This document shows positions 13,308 to 25,779 of a DNA stretch of 64,000 nt, one piece after another. Source of the DNA: Thamnaconus septentrionalis. Its lineage: Eukaryota; Chordata; Actinopteri; Tetraodontiformes; Monacanthidae. The notes under the pieces were generated by a model, which worked only from the letters and a program-made list of their open reading frames with translations, was not told where the DNA came from and did no database searches. Numbering within the stretch: the stretch's first letter is position 1; every line of letters begins with the position of its first letter. Made by a program: the position numbers and the translations under genes. Location of the stretch: the NCBI GenBank assembly GCA_009823395.1, contig CM020503.1, forward strand, positions 2,548,501 to 2,612,500, given 5' to 3'.

Positions 13308-14550
13308 GTTCGTAGTGCTTTACTGCTAACACTCCTTTCCTCTGTACTCTGGAGTTGCTTTACTCAAGACATAAGGATAGACCCTAAAACTAAATGCTGA
13401 CACGACAAGTTGAAGTTGTGTCCTGCAGTTATGCCCCAGCAGCGTGATCGGCTCCCCACTGCCCCCCATGGTGAACAGAGGTCCTGTTCTGTAGGTCCAA
13501 AAGTGCAGTTGACTTCATGACTCTTGACGTATTCCTATGAAGAGAGGAGCCAGTTAAGCTTGTGTTGAGCTTATTTGAACCGTGATAAAACTCGGCGGTG
13601 CTGCTTTTTCTCCGTGATGCTTCCGCTCTCATATTATGCAGCCGCGAAAGAAGAAAATCTGCCGTCATCACAGACCGTGACTCTTTACCGTCAGCACTTA
13701 AGCTTCTTTGCGAGCTTGCAAAATGTGCTGCTTCTCATCCGCACCTGCAGCAATCATGAATAATTCAGCAGCGGAGAGCTGGGTGGGGAGGTTGGGTGGG
13801 CGGATGGTGGGTGGAGGGGAGGTGCAGGTGCGCCGTTCAAGGGATGAGTCAGTCGTGTTGCTGGATGGCCGCACAGACACGAGGTGATCCTGGCTGCCAA
13901 CCTAAAAAAAAAAAAAATCCCCTCGGTCCATCGGCCCAACTTCACACATTTTGTTGCACCGATATCTTTCAGCGTCCCAAACGCGTCTCCGAAACCTCCC
14001 CCGACCATCTGAAGAATAGAGGAGCTGCCTCTAGGGAGCTGGGCGAGCCTGGGCTCACATGGCATGAAGGTTAAAAAAGTAAAGTTGTTGGGGGAGGGGA
14101 GGGGGAGTGTTGGCCCAAAAAGGAGAAAATTGATTTCCCAGGCAGAGAGAGGCCATCTACTGAAGTCTGCCCTGAGGGGGCGGCGGCGGCAGCGGCGGCT
14201 GTGACTTGGTCGGGACGTCTCCTGATGGAGAGGCAGCCACTGAAACACACTGCAGATGATGATTTTCCAGTCGGAGATGGAAAAAAAATTCTGTTTGTTT
14301 TTATTGGAAATAAAGGCCTTGTTGTTGTTGTGCATCTCACACACCTCTAACCCCATTTGCCCTTCACCAGGAGCTCAGAGCTGCCCCCCCACCACCCCTG
14401 CCTTCCCCCTCTGGCATCTCAGTGAGATGCAGAAGTGATGAAAGACAGACACACACACACACACACACACCAACACACTCGCACATGCTCACATGAAGCG
14501 CCGTTGGCTGGCTGACAGCCATGACAGATGGGGGAGTTTGCTTCGTGGGG

Positions 14551-14568
14551 CGGTTTCCATGGAAACCG
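14551..14568. promoter_or_regulatory. Palindromic RFX-type X-box candidate
   Basis: The sequence cggtttccatggaaaccg is a perfect 18-bp palindrome. Its core, GTTTCCATGGAAAC, fits the X-box pattern. It sits in a second GC-rich block (about 14,100-14,800) of the putative last myo1d intron. No binding evidence is available from sequence alone. Confidence 0.5.
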
Positions 14569-15452
14569 GCATCGGCGGCGCTCTTAGCCCGGCCGCTCCT
14601 GCAGAGGAGTGCGGTGTGGGCGGCCGACGCCTCCTCGCTCGCTGTTGTCTGGGGTTTTGGTTTTTTTTGTTTTTTTTTTTCTTTGACTTGTAGTTGCAAC
14701 AACAAGTCGGTGTCAGCGGACCGCTCTCCTCCACCCTCTCCTCCACCCTCACCTCCTTGGCCCCGCATCTCAAACCCTCTCGCTGAGTTCAGGGCGTGAG
14801 GAAGCGACGAGGTCAGGCTGCACAGCTGCATTGTGTGTATTTTTTTTTTTTTACTCCACTCTTCAACACCGAACCATCGATTATATCCAAAAGCAAGTAG
14901 TCGTTGACCCAGAGAGAGCGGAACCAGCGGTGATGGACGCTGAAGGCCACTCCGCTACTACTGCTGCTGCTGCTCCCTGCCTTCTCCGCTATGTTTAACT
15001 CACCCTTGATTAGTTCCTGCTTATTTTTTTAAAATAAGCAGATGAAAAAACACACACTTAAGAATAAAAAATATTAAAGAGGTGCTCCACAGACGTGTTT
15101 CAACCAAGTCTGCATCAGTGTATTTGATCATCCAGGAAATGACATCAAACAGTCGCTCCTGTTCAATTTTTTTGCCTTCTGTTTTTGCCGTCTCTTCGCT
15201 CAAACTGCCGCTCCTGCACATGCACGATGATCTCTCTGGTGCGATGAGGTTGAGATCTCGGGACGTTCAGCAGATCCTTTACCCACGCACTCACGCACGC
15301 ACACAGGCTCGCACTCGCGTGGCCTCTGGCTTACACAACTGCACTTATAATCAGCAAAACGCATCCATACACCTACGTTCCCCCACTCTCATTATAGTAG
15401 ATGTCTGACTACTCATCCTGGCATTGTACAGTACAAGCGCTTGTGTTATCTT

Positions 15453-15949
15453 AAAGGGATAGTTCAACAATCCCAGCCTATAATCCCCATGATTGGGCTC
15501 ATCCCCCTTTGACTGTCAGCAGCTGTTGTTTTCAGTAACACTACGAAGCGTCTGATTATGGATTTATTGACTTTGTAGTGGATTGTGATGATACTTCTTC
15601 ACTAACTAACCCAGAACCTTATTTATCTGAGCATTAAACTGAGTGGCTGCACTGTGTTCCCCCAGTGCTTCACTCAAGAAAGCAGTTTTGAGTATTTGCT
15701 CCGTGTGTCCTAATGTTGCAGAATAATAAACATTATTGCATTATTAATTTAATAGGTTGGAGTAGGTCACAACTGTTGTTGGATTGTGCATGACTTTGGA
15801 CAGAGGCAGACCTGTACCCTTCACCTCCACTGTTCACCCACCCACCTCCAAACACATGAGCACTGATAATTAAAGGGAATCTATTTACTCATAAAACCAT
15901 TGAGATGATAACAATGTGCGACTGTGCCAAACTGTTGAACTATCCCTTT
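15453..15949. mobile_element. Non-autonomous DNA transposon (MITE-like), about 497 bp
   Basis: The left end aaagggatagttcaaca is repeated exactly, as its 17-base inverted complement, at the right end (15,933-15,949). The interior encodes no transposase. Ends beginning TTAAAGGGATAGTT are typical of teleost miniature transposons, which is remembered knowledge. I could not assign a clear target-site duplication. Confidence 0.75.
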
Positions 15950-16174
15950 GAATATTACCACAGAGTGCCTCTGGTCATTGTTCATGTGTTGTCTGCGTAA
16001 ACCCAAAAGAGATTTACAGACACTGTCACTGGCAGGAGCCATCCTGCAGGCTGGAGGACTGGATGGTGCAGCCACCATCTCTCTTTTATTTCTGTTTGTT
16101 ACATCCAGCGACTCACATACATACTGTACATAACAAATTAGAAAAAAGTAGCCCAAACATGTTGATCGCCTCCA

Positions 16175-16175
16175 G

Positions 16176-16216
<41 letters not shown>

Positions 16217-16217
16217 G
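16175..16217. repeat. (GTT)n microsatellite
   Basis: About 14 tandem GTT units just right of the transposon at 15,453-15,949. Confidence 0.95.
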
Positions 16218-16881
16218 CTGGCATCGGTTATAAACAATCATTGTTTCTTCTGCTGTAGTGAGACCGTGTAAGAGTGCAGGCAATACGTGGGCTGCAGTAT
16301 TAGTTATAAACTACAGGCTCAAAATAAACACTCAAAACACACCACAAAAATAATTTTGCTTCCTCCATGTTCAGTCTGGAAACTTTGGACCAATGCTTTT
16401 GGCCTACTGCAGCACAATATGGTGGCGCTTCTGTCCACCATGTGTTTGGCTTTGAATTTTCTTAGAATTATAAGTCTGTACTTTTTCATGCCTGTCAAAC
16501 CCATTCATCGCTTAAGAAACTGTTTTGCGCCTTGATGCCGTTCATCAGCACATTAATATAAGTCAGCTGCACATGTGTGATTTATGGCAGCATGGTCAAG
16601 ATTATGAGTGATTTATAGCTCTCATGTATTCAATAAGTGGGACACACGCACAGGCACGCACGCACAGGCACGGGTCACTAATGGATCCGCATATTTTATT
16701 CCTCTGCATTTTAAACTGTGAGTGAAAGCAATGCAAATCCACTCAGGTAAGTTGCTTGATAATTGGTTACAGTACAGCGTGCGTGTGTTTGTGTGCTTGT
16801 GTTTATGTGTCAACTATGATGTGTATGCGATGGTGTGCGACGAACCGCTCACTCTTCTCCCCTCCTTTGTCTGTGGTGCAG

Positions 16882-17038
16882 CGAGAAGAGGAGGCTCCAG
16901 GTCAACGTGGCCAGTCCCATCCAGTGCAGCATGCACGGCAGGAAGTGCACAGTCATCGTGGAGCCAAAGATCAACCAATCACAGCCAGACTTCACCAAGA
17001 GCCGCTCCGGCTACATCCTGGCTGTGCCTGGCAACTAG
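16882..17038 (+). CDS. myo1d: Unconventional myosin-Id, last coding exon
   Basis: This exon encodes the final 51 residues, from [20 protein letters not shown] to the C-terminus YILAVPGN, then TAG. The pattern (IQCS-HG-KCTV, QPDFTK-RSG, VPGN end) matches the end of the tail-homology 1 domain of class I myosin Id as I remember it. The TH1 domain binds acidic membrane lipids. Myosin Id is a single-headed, calmodulin-binding motor that drives chirality in flies and left-right patterning in fish. The acceptor is tgtggtgcag, and one base completes a codon begun upstream, so the intron phase is 2. Head, neck and most of the tail lie left of the window. The downstream neighbour cdk5r1 is on the opposite strand, tail to tail, as in mammals. 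Confidence 0.9.
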
Positions 17039-17980
17039 AGTGCAGCAGTGGCGAGTGAGAGCCCTGAGATGATGACTGTCCAACTGGTTTTCTCCAGAGC
17101 TGCTGGTAACAGCGTGACCGTTCACACCCGAGATCCAGAGCATCACTGAATCACTGAGTCCCCACAATGCAAAGCAATGCCAAATTTGACCTTCTTCCTT
17201 CTTCTCTGTGCAATTTAACCATTGGTAGGGAGAGTGCACGTGAGCGCACCCACGTGCAAAACCAGCAGAGTAGCTCTCCGAAGTGCGCACTACAGGATAA
17301 TCCTTCCTCTTTTGTTAAATTCAAAACTCCAGTGATTTGCTTACGTGCAATATTTACTCAAACCGCAGATGAAATATTGTGGTCGTGAAGGTGAGAGGAG
17401 ATTATACGATGCCTGCTCCCTGAACCACTGATGTTGCATAATTGAAGGGGGTGGGGTGGGGAGATCGGAGGGGGGATCCTGAGGCTTTGCAGGGATTAAA
17501 AATCCCTGCAGCCGTGGACGCAGGAGCCAGATCAAGAGCGGGACCCGGAGGATGAAGCAAGATGATTTGTGTTTATTTGCTCCCGACCTCGATGTTCTGC
17601 CAATGGAAGGGAAGACACTGACTCCAAGTCAAGAGTTGTCCACATTCTTCCCTCACTGAATGTTTACAATCGCACATGACCAGGGAGTCTGAAAGCGTCT
17701 TCGCCGAGTTTGTCATCATTTCCACAGGATGTGCTGAGCAGATCCTGAGCATTACAGCTGGCTAATGCTAAACCTTAGAATATATTAATTTAAATCCAGC
17801 TACTTACACTCTTTATCCATTGTTTTACTTGTGTAATACCCTTATTATATCGCATTAAATGTCGCAGCACTTAGTCCACTGCTCAGTGTATAAGGGATGC
17901 TATAATTAGAACAAGTACAGTAGATAGTAAATGTTTTTCTCACACTTTTATTGGATCTACACTTTCACATCACCATGAAG

Positions 17981-17983
<3 letters not shown>

Positions 17984-18056
<73 letters not shown>
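17984..18056. repeat. (GT)n microsatellite
   Basis: About 36 uninterrupted GT units. Confidence 0.98.
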
Positions 18057-18057
<1 letters not shown>

Positions 18058-21000
18058 TGGTGGGAATGAATCCAACCTTGATTTTCAGTTTCTTTTTTCC
18101 AATGCTGCTGCGAGTCCTATCACAGAGTTCTAGCCTTGGTCTTATGTGCTGCTCGCCACTCAGGCTTTACATTCTTGTCTCCAGTTATTCTACATATCAT
18201 TCAACCTATTGTGTTTATATGGCTCAAATGTCCAGCTATTAGGCAGACTTCATAGGCGATTGCATCTCCCTGACTAGTAAGTAAGTTAGCTAATTAAAGC
18301 TAATTCCAACATGCTAGGTAACGTTTAGCACGCTAGTTTCCTTGCCAGCCTGGCTATATATACAGTAGAGCTGTAATTAAACTTTAAAAGCTCCTTAAGT
18401 TCAGCCTTCCTAGCTCTCACTAACCTCTCGGGATGTCAATTTCAACTGTCTTGATGTAAAAGTAAATGTACAGTTTTAAACACGAGTAATCTCCTTCTGT
18501 TTTGGTTTTAGGAATGAGGCTAAACCAGGCGGCTAATATTAGCCATTTAACAATTGTCTTAGATGTTAACATGGAAAGCTTGGAGTTGTAAAAACAGTTT
18601 CCAGACAAATGTCGCAATGTTCTGTTTCACTAGTAGAGAGTGGACACAAAGATGAAGGGAACATCAATGTCACCATGAAAGCAGCCGTCACAGGTTTGTG
18701 GGTTTCTCTGCCCACAGCTGCTCGGCTCAGTCTGAGTCACAGACTCATGGTTGGCACTCGGTGCTCCCTGGGTGTCTGGCCTAGTTGAGGGCGGGCCGTC
18801 GCCTCCTTCTCTGGTATAGTCACACAAGTGCGTGGCCATATTCATTGACATCAAACACGCGTCTCTTTTCCTCACGGGCTCGTCAATCCCTGCCCGTCTC
18901 TGGTAGAAGTATATCAGAAGAGTTGTTTTTCTGGCGCTGCTGCGTTCGCACTCTGGATGAAGGAAGTGACATGGCTCGCTTTAGTTGGCAGCGATTGGGC
19001 AAAGCTCAAGCGAAGGAGCTGTCTGCGGTGTGTGCGTGTGTGTGTGGACGATCCGTATCCTGCAGCACGGCTAATCTCCCACAGGGCCTTTTCTGCTCTG
19101 CTATTCAGGGCTCATCATTAGGAGGCTCTCCGTGTCACTCCTCCTCACTCCAGCGCTCCTCTCCACGGCGGAGCGAGTCGGAGAGCAAAAGCCAACGCGC
19201 TGCCTTCTTCTCCTCCTCCTGCCATCCCATAATCCCCTCAGCCCCATCCTCACTCCTCGCCTCGCTGGGCTCCCTGTGTCCTTCGGCAAAGGCAGCGAAG
19301 CCGCTCCGCTATTTCCGCTGTCTCCTTCTAACTCACAGCTGCAACAGGAGCGCAGTGTCAAACCTGAAATAATACTTTTTTGGAATCAAAAAGAAGAAGA
19401 ATTATTATCATTTTGTCATTTTTTTGGATTTCTTCTAATGAACCATTTTTTAATAAGTTTTTTTTTTATGGTGTACAAAGCTAATCAGCAAAGATGACTT
19501 TTCGTTCATTCTCATCGTCTTTCCTCCCTCATTGTCACTTCAGGGTGCGGTACAGGTACTTCAGTTCTAGTTGTGTGTTCAAACAATGAGTGTCGTGCCA
19601 TAAGGGTTGTCCCACATTAAGTGACCTCAGTTGTCTTTCCTTTCCTTCCATCAGCCAAAGCTCAACCAGGTCCAATGTCTCTGCATCGCTAAATTTTTCC
19701 TGTGGTGGTTTCGCAATAATTGTCAGCATGTGCCTAATTTTGAATATACACGTTTATATTCTGCTGTTCTATTTGGTTTATATTCATAATTAATGCAAAT
19801 TATGCATTTAACAAAGTTGAAAATAAATAAATAAATAAATGTATGTCTGTCATCATTTAATGAATAAATTCATTCCCATACTGTGGCTGCTTCTGGTTGT
19901 CATCATTTTGACTGGAGTGCTTCCGACGTGTGTGTGTGTTGTTAGCGCGGGAGGCTGAAACTAATGCCGACGCTGTGATAACTGGGTGAGGTACAACATG
20001 AGCCCACCCACCCATTAGCAGCTCTGTTCAGTGGGTCAACATGACGACGCACCATTCCATCCATTCCATCTGCGCTGTGTGTCAGCCGCCAGTTGTGGTG
20101 ATCTGCCCAGCAGGGCCTTAACAACAACAACATCACTGGTCGAGGGAAGAACATCTGCTGGACAGAGTGGGAGGAGCCTCTGGGTTTATCATTCAAAGCC
20201 CCGCCCCCTCCCTGGGGGAAGCGATGAAGAGGTGACAGACTGGCCCAGCGGTTAAAATGAATGGGAATTAATAGAGGGTGCGATGAGTGTATCGACCCGA
20301 GCTAATTCATACGAGGCTCTCTCAGGCTGTTGATGCAGCAGTGAGTCCCAGCAGCCTGGGGGGAGGGAGGGGGGGGGGTCGTGGCAGCTGTGGCAGGATT
20401 TACTGTCAGCACGTGTGCAGGCCAGGCGCTCACACAGAGGTGAGATGTAAGGCACAAATGCAGGATACATGTCGTCTTTGGAGAAACATTACTATTTTAT
20501 GTTTACATGTATATCCTAAAGCAGGCATGGCCAAACAGGCATATTGGCCAAGCCTTTTAACCACAAACTTGAAGAAATGATATTAATAGTCAGTAAGTCA
20601 TAAAATAGCTGAATTTCATCCATTTTTTCAGTGTTTTAAGAGTCATTTCAATAAAGAGCTAAAGATCATGGGGCTTCAAAGACACTGACTTTGTTGGAAC
20701 TTTGCTTTGGTTCATTTTCAACTGAATGTAAAGCAACATGTTTTCTTCATATCCCATGATATATTTTTTTACCTCCTATGAGGTGGGTCACCAAAAAACT
20801 CCATCCATCTGCTCCTGCTCTGGCCCCTCTGTCACAGTTTAGAACCCACCGTGGCCCACCAGTCAAAAGGTTTGCCTACCCGTCCTAAAGTCTGTTGGAT
20901 TTCCTTCACTGGTCCGCTTTAAAAAGAGTCCACTGGGAACATGTGGACATTTAAAACAAAGCTGCAACGTGATTCATGGAGCCAATATCTGTCACATTGA

Positions 21001-21829
21001 TGGCAGACAAATCAGATGTCTTTGCAAATACAGGTGACTGTTAAGTTGTTGTGTTTCCGTAAACTCCTGCTAAAGTCTTTCTGGAGTTGAGAACAAGCCT
21101 TCAGCGTCGCCTGTCACTCTCCCTTTCACTTGTCCAGACAAAGCAGCAGCCACTGTTTTACAGCTCTGTCTTCCAGCTGTCTCTCAGACTAAAAGACTGC
21201 TGACTGGTTTCTCAGCACTCACCTAATGGCACATCAGGCTGGGACTTTTCTCTTGGATGAGAGAGACTTCAGTCTTAAACCCTGAAGAGTCCTGCTGCAT
21301 TGCTTGTCCTCTTGTCCTGCTGTTGAGGTTTTGACCTTAACAAGATGATATTTGTGTGGCTGTACCCTCCATACATTTGAAACAAAGTCTATAATTCCCA
21401 CTGCAATCAATCAATAACTTTAGATAACGCTTGCCAATGTGTGTTTCCGTAACTATAAATAATGACTGTAACCTTGAACAGCATAAAAACAGATAACATA
21501 TAACAGCACTGAAGCCTTGTCAAACGCGTGTGTCAAATACTACAGTGCAATCCACCTAATCACATGACAATAACATGGTTAATATTCAACAGTATCAAAT
21601 CTGTTTGGTCAACTAAGTCCTATTTCTAGCTTTGTTTTTTTATTTTCTAACACTTTCTATGGCCGCTTCACCTATGGCGTCTGCCAGTGTTTGTCATGAA
21701 GTAAAAAATATATTTTTTTCATTGTGATTTTTGTGGTCAATCACAAAATAGCTGAATCATGAATAACCCAAGTTGTTCAATAGACATTAAAACATTAAAA
21801 GCTTTGAAATTCATATCTGTCTGTAGTTT

Positions 21830-21830
21830 G

Positions 21831-21901
<71 letters not shown>
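21830..21901. repeat. (AAT)n microsatellite
   Basis: About 24 tandem ATA/AAT units. The poly-isoleucine ORF over it is not a gene. Confidence 0.98.
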
Positions 21902-21902
<1 letters not shown>

Positions 21903-22083
21903 TTAATCTGTTTCTCAACTCAAGGTTTACTTGAATTTGTGAACACCATGGGAACATTGTGGGACTGTGTCTTTACTCCTACACTGTCTGTCTGTCTGTC
22001 TGTCTGTCAGCTTCAGACAGTTCTGCAAGCAACAGAAAAAAATGGAAATCAAAGCAACTGGCTGTCTTCAACAATCAGTGCAT

Positions 22084-22089
22084 TTTATT
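22084..22089 (-). terminator. Candidate cdk5r1 distal poly(A) signal
   Basis: TTTATT on the plus strand reads AATAAA on the minus strand, about 2.8 kb after the cdk5r1 stop. It was chosen because no other gene intervenes; this is not verified. Confidence 0.4.
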
Positions 22090-22362
22090 TTTTCCATCAC
22101 AGTACAAAAATAAATTAAAATAAGCAAAAGCTAACTAAAAAAAGAAGTTTCAGTCACAGGAAACAGTTTTTTGTTTCTTTTCCCCAAAAGAAAAAACATT
22201 TTTTGTTGTTTTTTTTTTAAATTTATCAACATGGACACCCCTCCTCCACCCTTCTGGAGTCAATCAAGTTCTGCTTCAGAGTGGTTGGTGTGTTTTGCTC
22301 CACGTCCATAAGAAAAAAACAATGTGTCACACGTCTGTACAAATAAAACCTCATCGTTCTCA

Positions 22363-22364
<2 letters not shown>

Positions 22365-22401
<37 letters not shown>
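22365..22401. repeat. (CA)n microsatellite
   Basis: About 18 CA units within the putative cdk5r1 3' UTR. Confidence 0.95.
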
Positions 22402-22404
<3 letters not shown>

Positions 22405-24868
22405 CGCACTCACACTCACACCAAAAGCCTCCTCTTGAACTCCCTTGATTTTTTTCTTAAATCTACAAAGTACGCAACGAGATACAGAAAAGAATTTGAC
22501 AGAAACTCTTCAACTATCACTTGAGTTCTTTTTTTTTCAGGTTTTAAAAGCGTCTGAAAATCTCAAACAACTACTCGATGATGCAGAGTGGAGGAAAAGA
22601 AACAGCACAATTGAAGCGAGTCTGAAGGCGAGGGGAGAATTAGAGGCCGGTTGCTTTTCCTTTTTCCTTTTCCTTTTTTTTGTTGCACTGATGCCTTATT
22701 TTTTTTTTGTTTCTCTGCAGCCCATACAAAGTGTGTCTGCCCCTCCGCAACAGGCCTCAGCCGAGGTGTTTGGTGATTCCCATCAACACGACAGTGGGGA
22801 AGCAGCTCCGACAGGAAAAGGAGCCATCAAATGTCACTGTGCTGAAATGATTTGCCCTCTCTACAGTCTGCAGTGTAGTCTCCCCCTGTCATTTGGGTTT
22901 TCCTGGTTATGTTAATGCAATTTCATCAAGCAGCGGCCCGGCTGGCCAGAAGAGATTCCTGTTGGGGGTCAGATCACGTGATGTGGGCTCTCGTCTGACG
23001 CTGGAGCTTCCCTGCCGTCCTGCTGAACCAGTGTCATTGAAATAATTGATTGTTCAATGTGTGTGTGTGTGTGTGTGTGTGCGTGTGTGTGTGTGTGAGT
23101 GTGCGGCTTTTAATTTCTGATATGTGGGGCATCAGGTTGGAAGAATCTCGGCGCCGATGTCAGAGTCGTTGCACTCAGGGCAAAATGTATCGGAGCAAAA
23201 GTGAAACGCCGCGTTGTTCTTTGAAGGCATCCTATGTTAACTTTGGTGACGGTCAGATTTGAAATTGTTTTTTTTTAACCATTGAGGGTTTTTTTTGGAT
23301 TACATCTTCCTCATAATATCCGTGCGTAAACCAGATCAATCTTCATTCCCACCAAAGGTAAGCACACCCGCAGGAAGTAAAGCTCCTCCTCCAGTCCTCT
23401 GCCTTTCACAGTCTTCTCAGTATCTCCCATCAACACGACATGTGCCTAAATAAATAAGTAAATGGCAATAGGTTATGTGTCAGGTCATTAAGTAGTTAGT
23501 AGGAGATGAAAACCCACCCGATGCTTCTCGAGTTGGACAAACAACACAGCATTTCGACACCTGTGTGGTTTCAGAGATATGGCACTGTTTTAACATATTA
23601 TGCTTGAAGCACAAAATCATTCCAAACATATCGACAAAAGTACCAAAAAAGTGTCTTCCTTGGTAAACAAATAGCCTATTTTAGCAAGCATAGCTAAAAA
23701 AAGAAAATCAACAGAAAAACCTAGTGTCACTTTGTCTACAGCATTCTCTAAATGCAGATGCAGTCGGTTTACAAATTAAGTCGAAAGAAGACAAATAACA
23801 ATTTGCTCCTGCCCTCCGGGAAAGCTTTTCTGTAAAGTTGCATGGCACACGTGCAAAACATTACATTTCTAAGTAAAAGAACAAAACATTTTCTTAAAAA
23901 GAAAAAGACAAAGAAAACTTGTTCCAGAAATAAATTAGCCTCCGTACAAGTTAGCATTGAGGGGAGCAAGACATCCATTAACTTGTTCTTGTATGTTGTT
24001 TTTGTTTTTTTTTAATTATATTCTAGGTAAAAAATAATGTAGTCTGAAACCACGCACAGTATGACCGCTCACAATTTGCCATACGTCCACTGGCTGTTGT
24101 CTCCTTTATCAAAAAGTCCCGTAATGCAGTTCCTCTGTACAGTAAAAGCCCATTTGTTGAGCCACAAACAGAAACCCACAACAAAAAAGGAAAGAAAGAA
24201 AGAAAGAAAACATGGATCCAGCATTGACGCCTCCCCCTGCTTTTTTGTACTACAGCATAAACCAGTCCAGTCGTATCCATATTATTGGATGGGGCGTGGC
24301 GGTTCAGAGAGCCAGGGGGTGGGGCAGGGTGGGGTGGGCTTTCTGCCTGGGATTCATCCTGGACGTGTGGAGAACGCCAGTCAGGCGATGGCCCTCACTC
24401 TCCTGCAGTGCACATCACATGGTCAAACAGTCAGAAGGTCACTGGTTGGCTGCTGCAGCCTCCGTCTCCTCCACATTCATTGCTGTTGATGTGTGATTCC
24501 TTTTCTAATGTTTATTTTTTAGGTTGTTTTTTTTCATGTTTTTTTTCATATAGATATATGTACTATGCGTCTAAAAGCAAAGGGTTCTACCCAAGTCTGG
24601 CATTTTTTTTTCCTTGATTGTTATTGGGTTGTCTTTTCACTTTCATCCTCAGTGTTCAGATTCAGCTGCATATAAACATTTTTCAAATCTGGACTTCACA
24701 CGCTTGTCCTTCACACTCATGTTCCTTTTTGTGGTTTGACCTGTCACTAATGGTTTCAAAAAAAGAAAGAAAGAAAGAAAGAAAGCAACCAGTCAACCAC
24801 GGCAAAATGCCAGACTGGAGTATCTCCCTCCCACCCTCTCCCCCCTCCCCCACCCCCCCGACATCCCC

Positions 24869-25779
24869 TCACCGGTCCAGGCCGATGAGCAGGCGGCTCC
24901 TCTCCTCCTCCTTCTGGCTCTCGTTCTTCAGGTCGGCGAACACCTGCGTGAAGTAGTGCGGGTCGGAGTTGATCTGCAGCATCTTGGCGCTCATCAGGTC
25001 GATGATGGACAGGCAGCGGTCCCAGAAGGTCTCCTTGGAGCTCTCCACCAGGAAGGGCTTGAGCGGGTAGGAGATCTCGTTGCCCATGTAGGAGTAGGAC
25101 AGGTAGAGGCAGGTGAGCAGCACGGCCTGCAGCTCGTGCTCCGTGGCCACCTCGGAGGAGACCACGTCGCGGCACAGCATGTAGACGAAGACCACGTTGG
25201 CCGGCGTGATGAAGCCCTGGTCCTGCCAGCCCTGCAGCAGCAGCGAGCGGTCCACGCTGCGCAGCCACAGCACCGGGTCGGTGGGCGACAGGTGCTTGAG
25301 CCGGTAGCAGCGCCGGCACAGGAACTCGCCCAGGCAGCGCAGCAGCTCGCTGGTGGAGGCCTGGACGATCACCCTCTTGGGGTCCCGGGGCGGCGGTGGA
25401 GTTGGCCGGGGGGGCCTTCTTGACGGACGAGACCGGGTTGTTGGCGCTTTTGGCCAGGGCCGGGGTGCTCTGGTCCTGGGCGAAGGTGGACAGGTTGGCG
25501 CACGACTGCGACTTCTTCAGATTCTCGTTGTTCAGGTGGCCCACGTTGCTGCCCTGGTAGTTGGCGTTGGGCTGCACCTTCTTGGAGCCCTTCTTCTTGG
25601 CCGACACGGCCACGATGCGCTTCCACGGCAGCACGTTGATGAGCGAGTGGCGCTTCAGGTTCTTGTCCTTGGCATTCTTGCTGTTCTGCACGGCCGTGTA
25701 GTGGCCTCACGGTGGCCGGCCCGTCCTCGAAGAGGGCCGCCTTCCGGTAGCTGGGCGACAGGGACAGCACGGTTCCCAT
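24869..25779 (-). CDS. cdk5r1: CDK5 regulatory subunit 1 (p35), with two frame disruptions
   Basis: p35 is the neuronal, membrane-anchored activator of CDK5. This is a single-exon gene, as in the family. It starts [13 protein letters not shown], with the Gly2 myristoylation signal. A basic stretch follows ([14 protein letters not shown]), then CANLSTFAQ, the calpain cleavage region that yields p25. The cyclin-fold activation domain contains [40 protein letters not shown] and the end LLIGLDR. The protein is spread over three frames. An extra base near 25,707 breaks the frame after residue 24. Another extra base, within about 25,376-25,392, breaks it at the PKRV site that normally carries Thr138. 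Removing one base at each place would leave about 302 codons, close to the human 307 aa. Downstream conservation is nearly complete, so I favour a working gene with sequence errors over a pseudogene. GC at third codon positions is extreme. It could be the a or b teleost copy. Confidence 0.88.

Larger units (their letters stand above)
17039..22064. other. myo1d 3' UTR and intergenic DNA
   Basis: Non-coding interval between two convergent genes. The myo1d 3' UTR begins here. Possible poly(A) signals are ATTAAA near 17,854 and AATAAA runs near 19,822, but I cannot choose between them. It holds a long GT microsatellite, an AAT microsatellite, a TCTG run near 21,990-22,010, and a moderately GC-rich stretch around 18,900-19,350. 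No exon is recognised. Confidence 0.6.
22065..24868 (-). other. Putative cdk5r1 3' UTR
   Basis: Downstream of the cdk5r1 stop on the minus strand there is no further gene before a minus-strand AATAAA at 22,084-22,089. A 3' UTR of about 2.8 kb fits the long 3' UTR known for mammalian CDK5R1. An earlier minus-strand AATAAA at 24,511-24,516 could give a short form. The interval includes CA (22,365-22,401), GT (about 23,058-23,098) and two GAAA-type repeats. Confidence 0.5.

Noticed and set aside
16722..17072. Longer plus-strand ORFs in other frames over the myo1d exon
   Set aside because: They cross the splice acceptor and lack the conserved TH1 ending, which is clear in the third frame.
24756..25691. 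A 311-codon minus-strand ORF as one intact p35-like protein
   Set aside because: Only its first part is p35. After the PPANSTAAP region it runs in the wrong frame (Arg/Ala/Gly-rich) until the real domain resumes in another frame. It also starts from a non-initiator codon.
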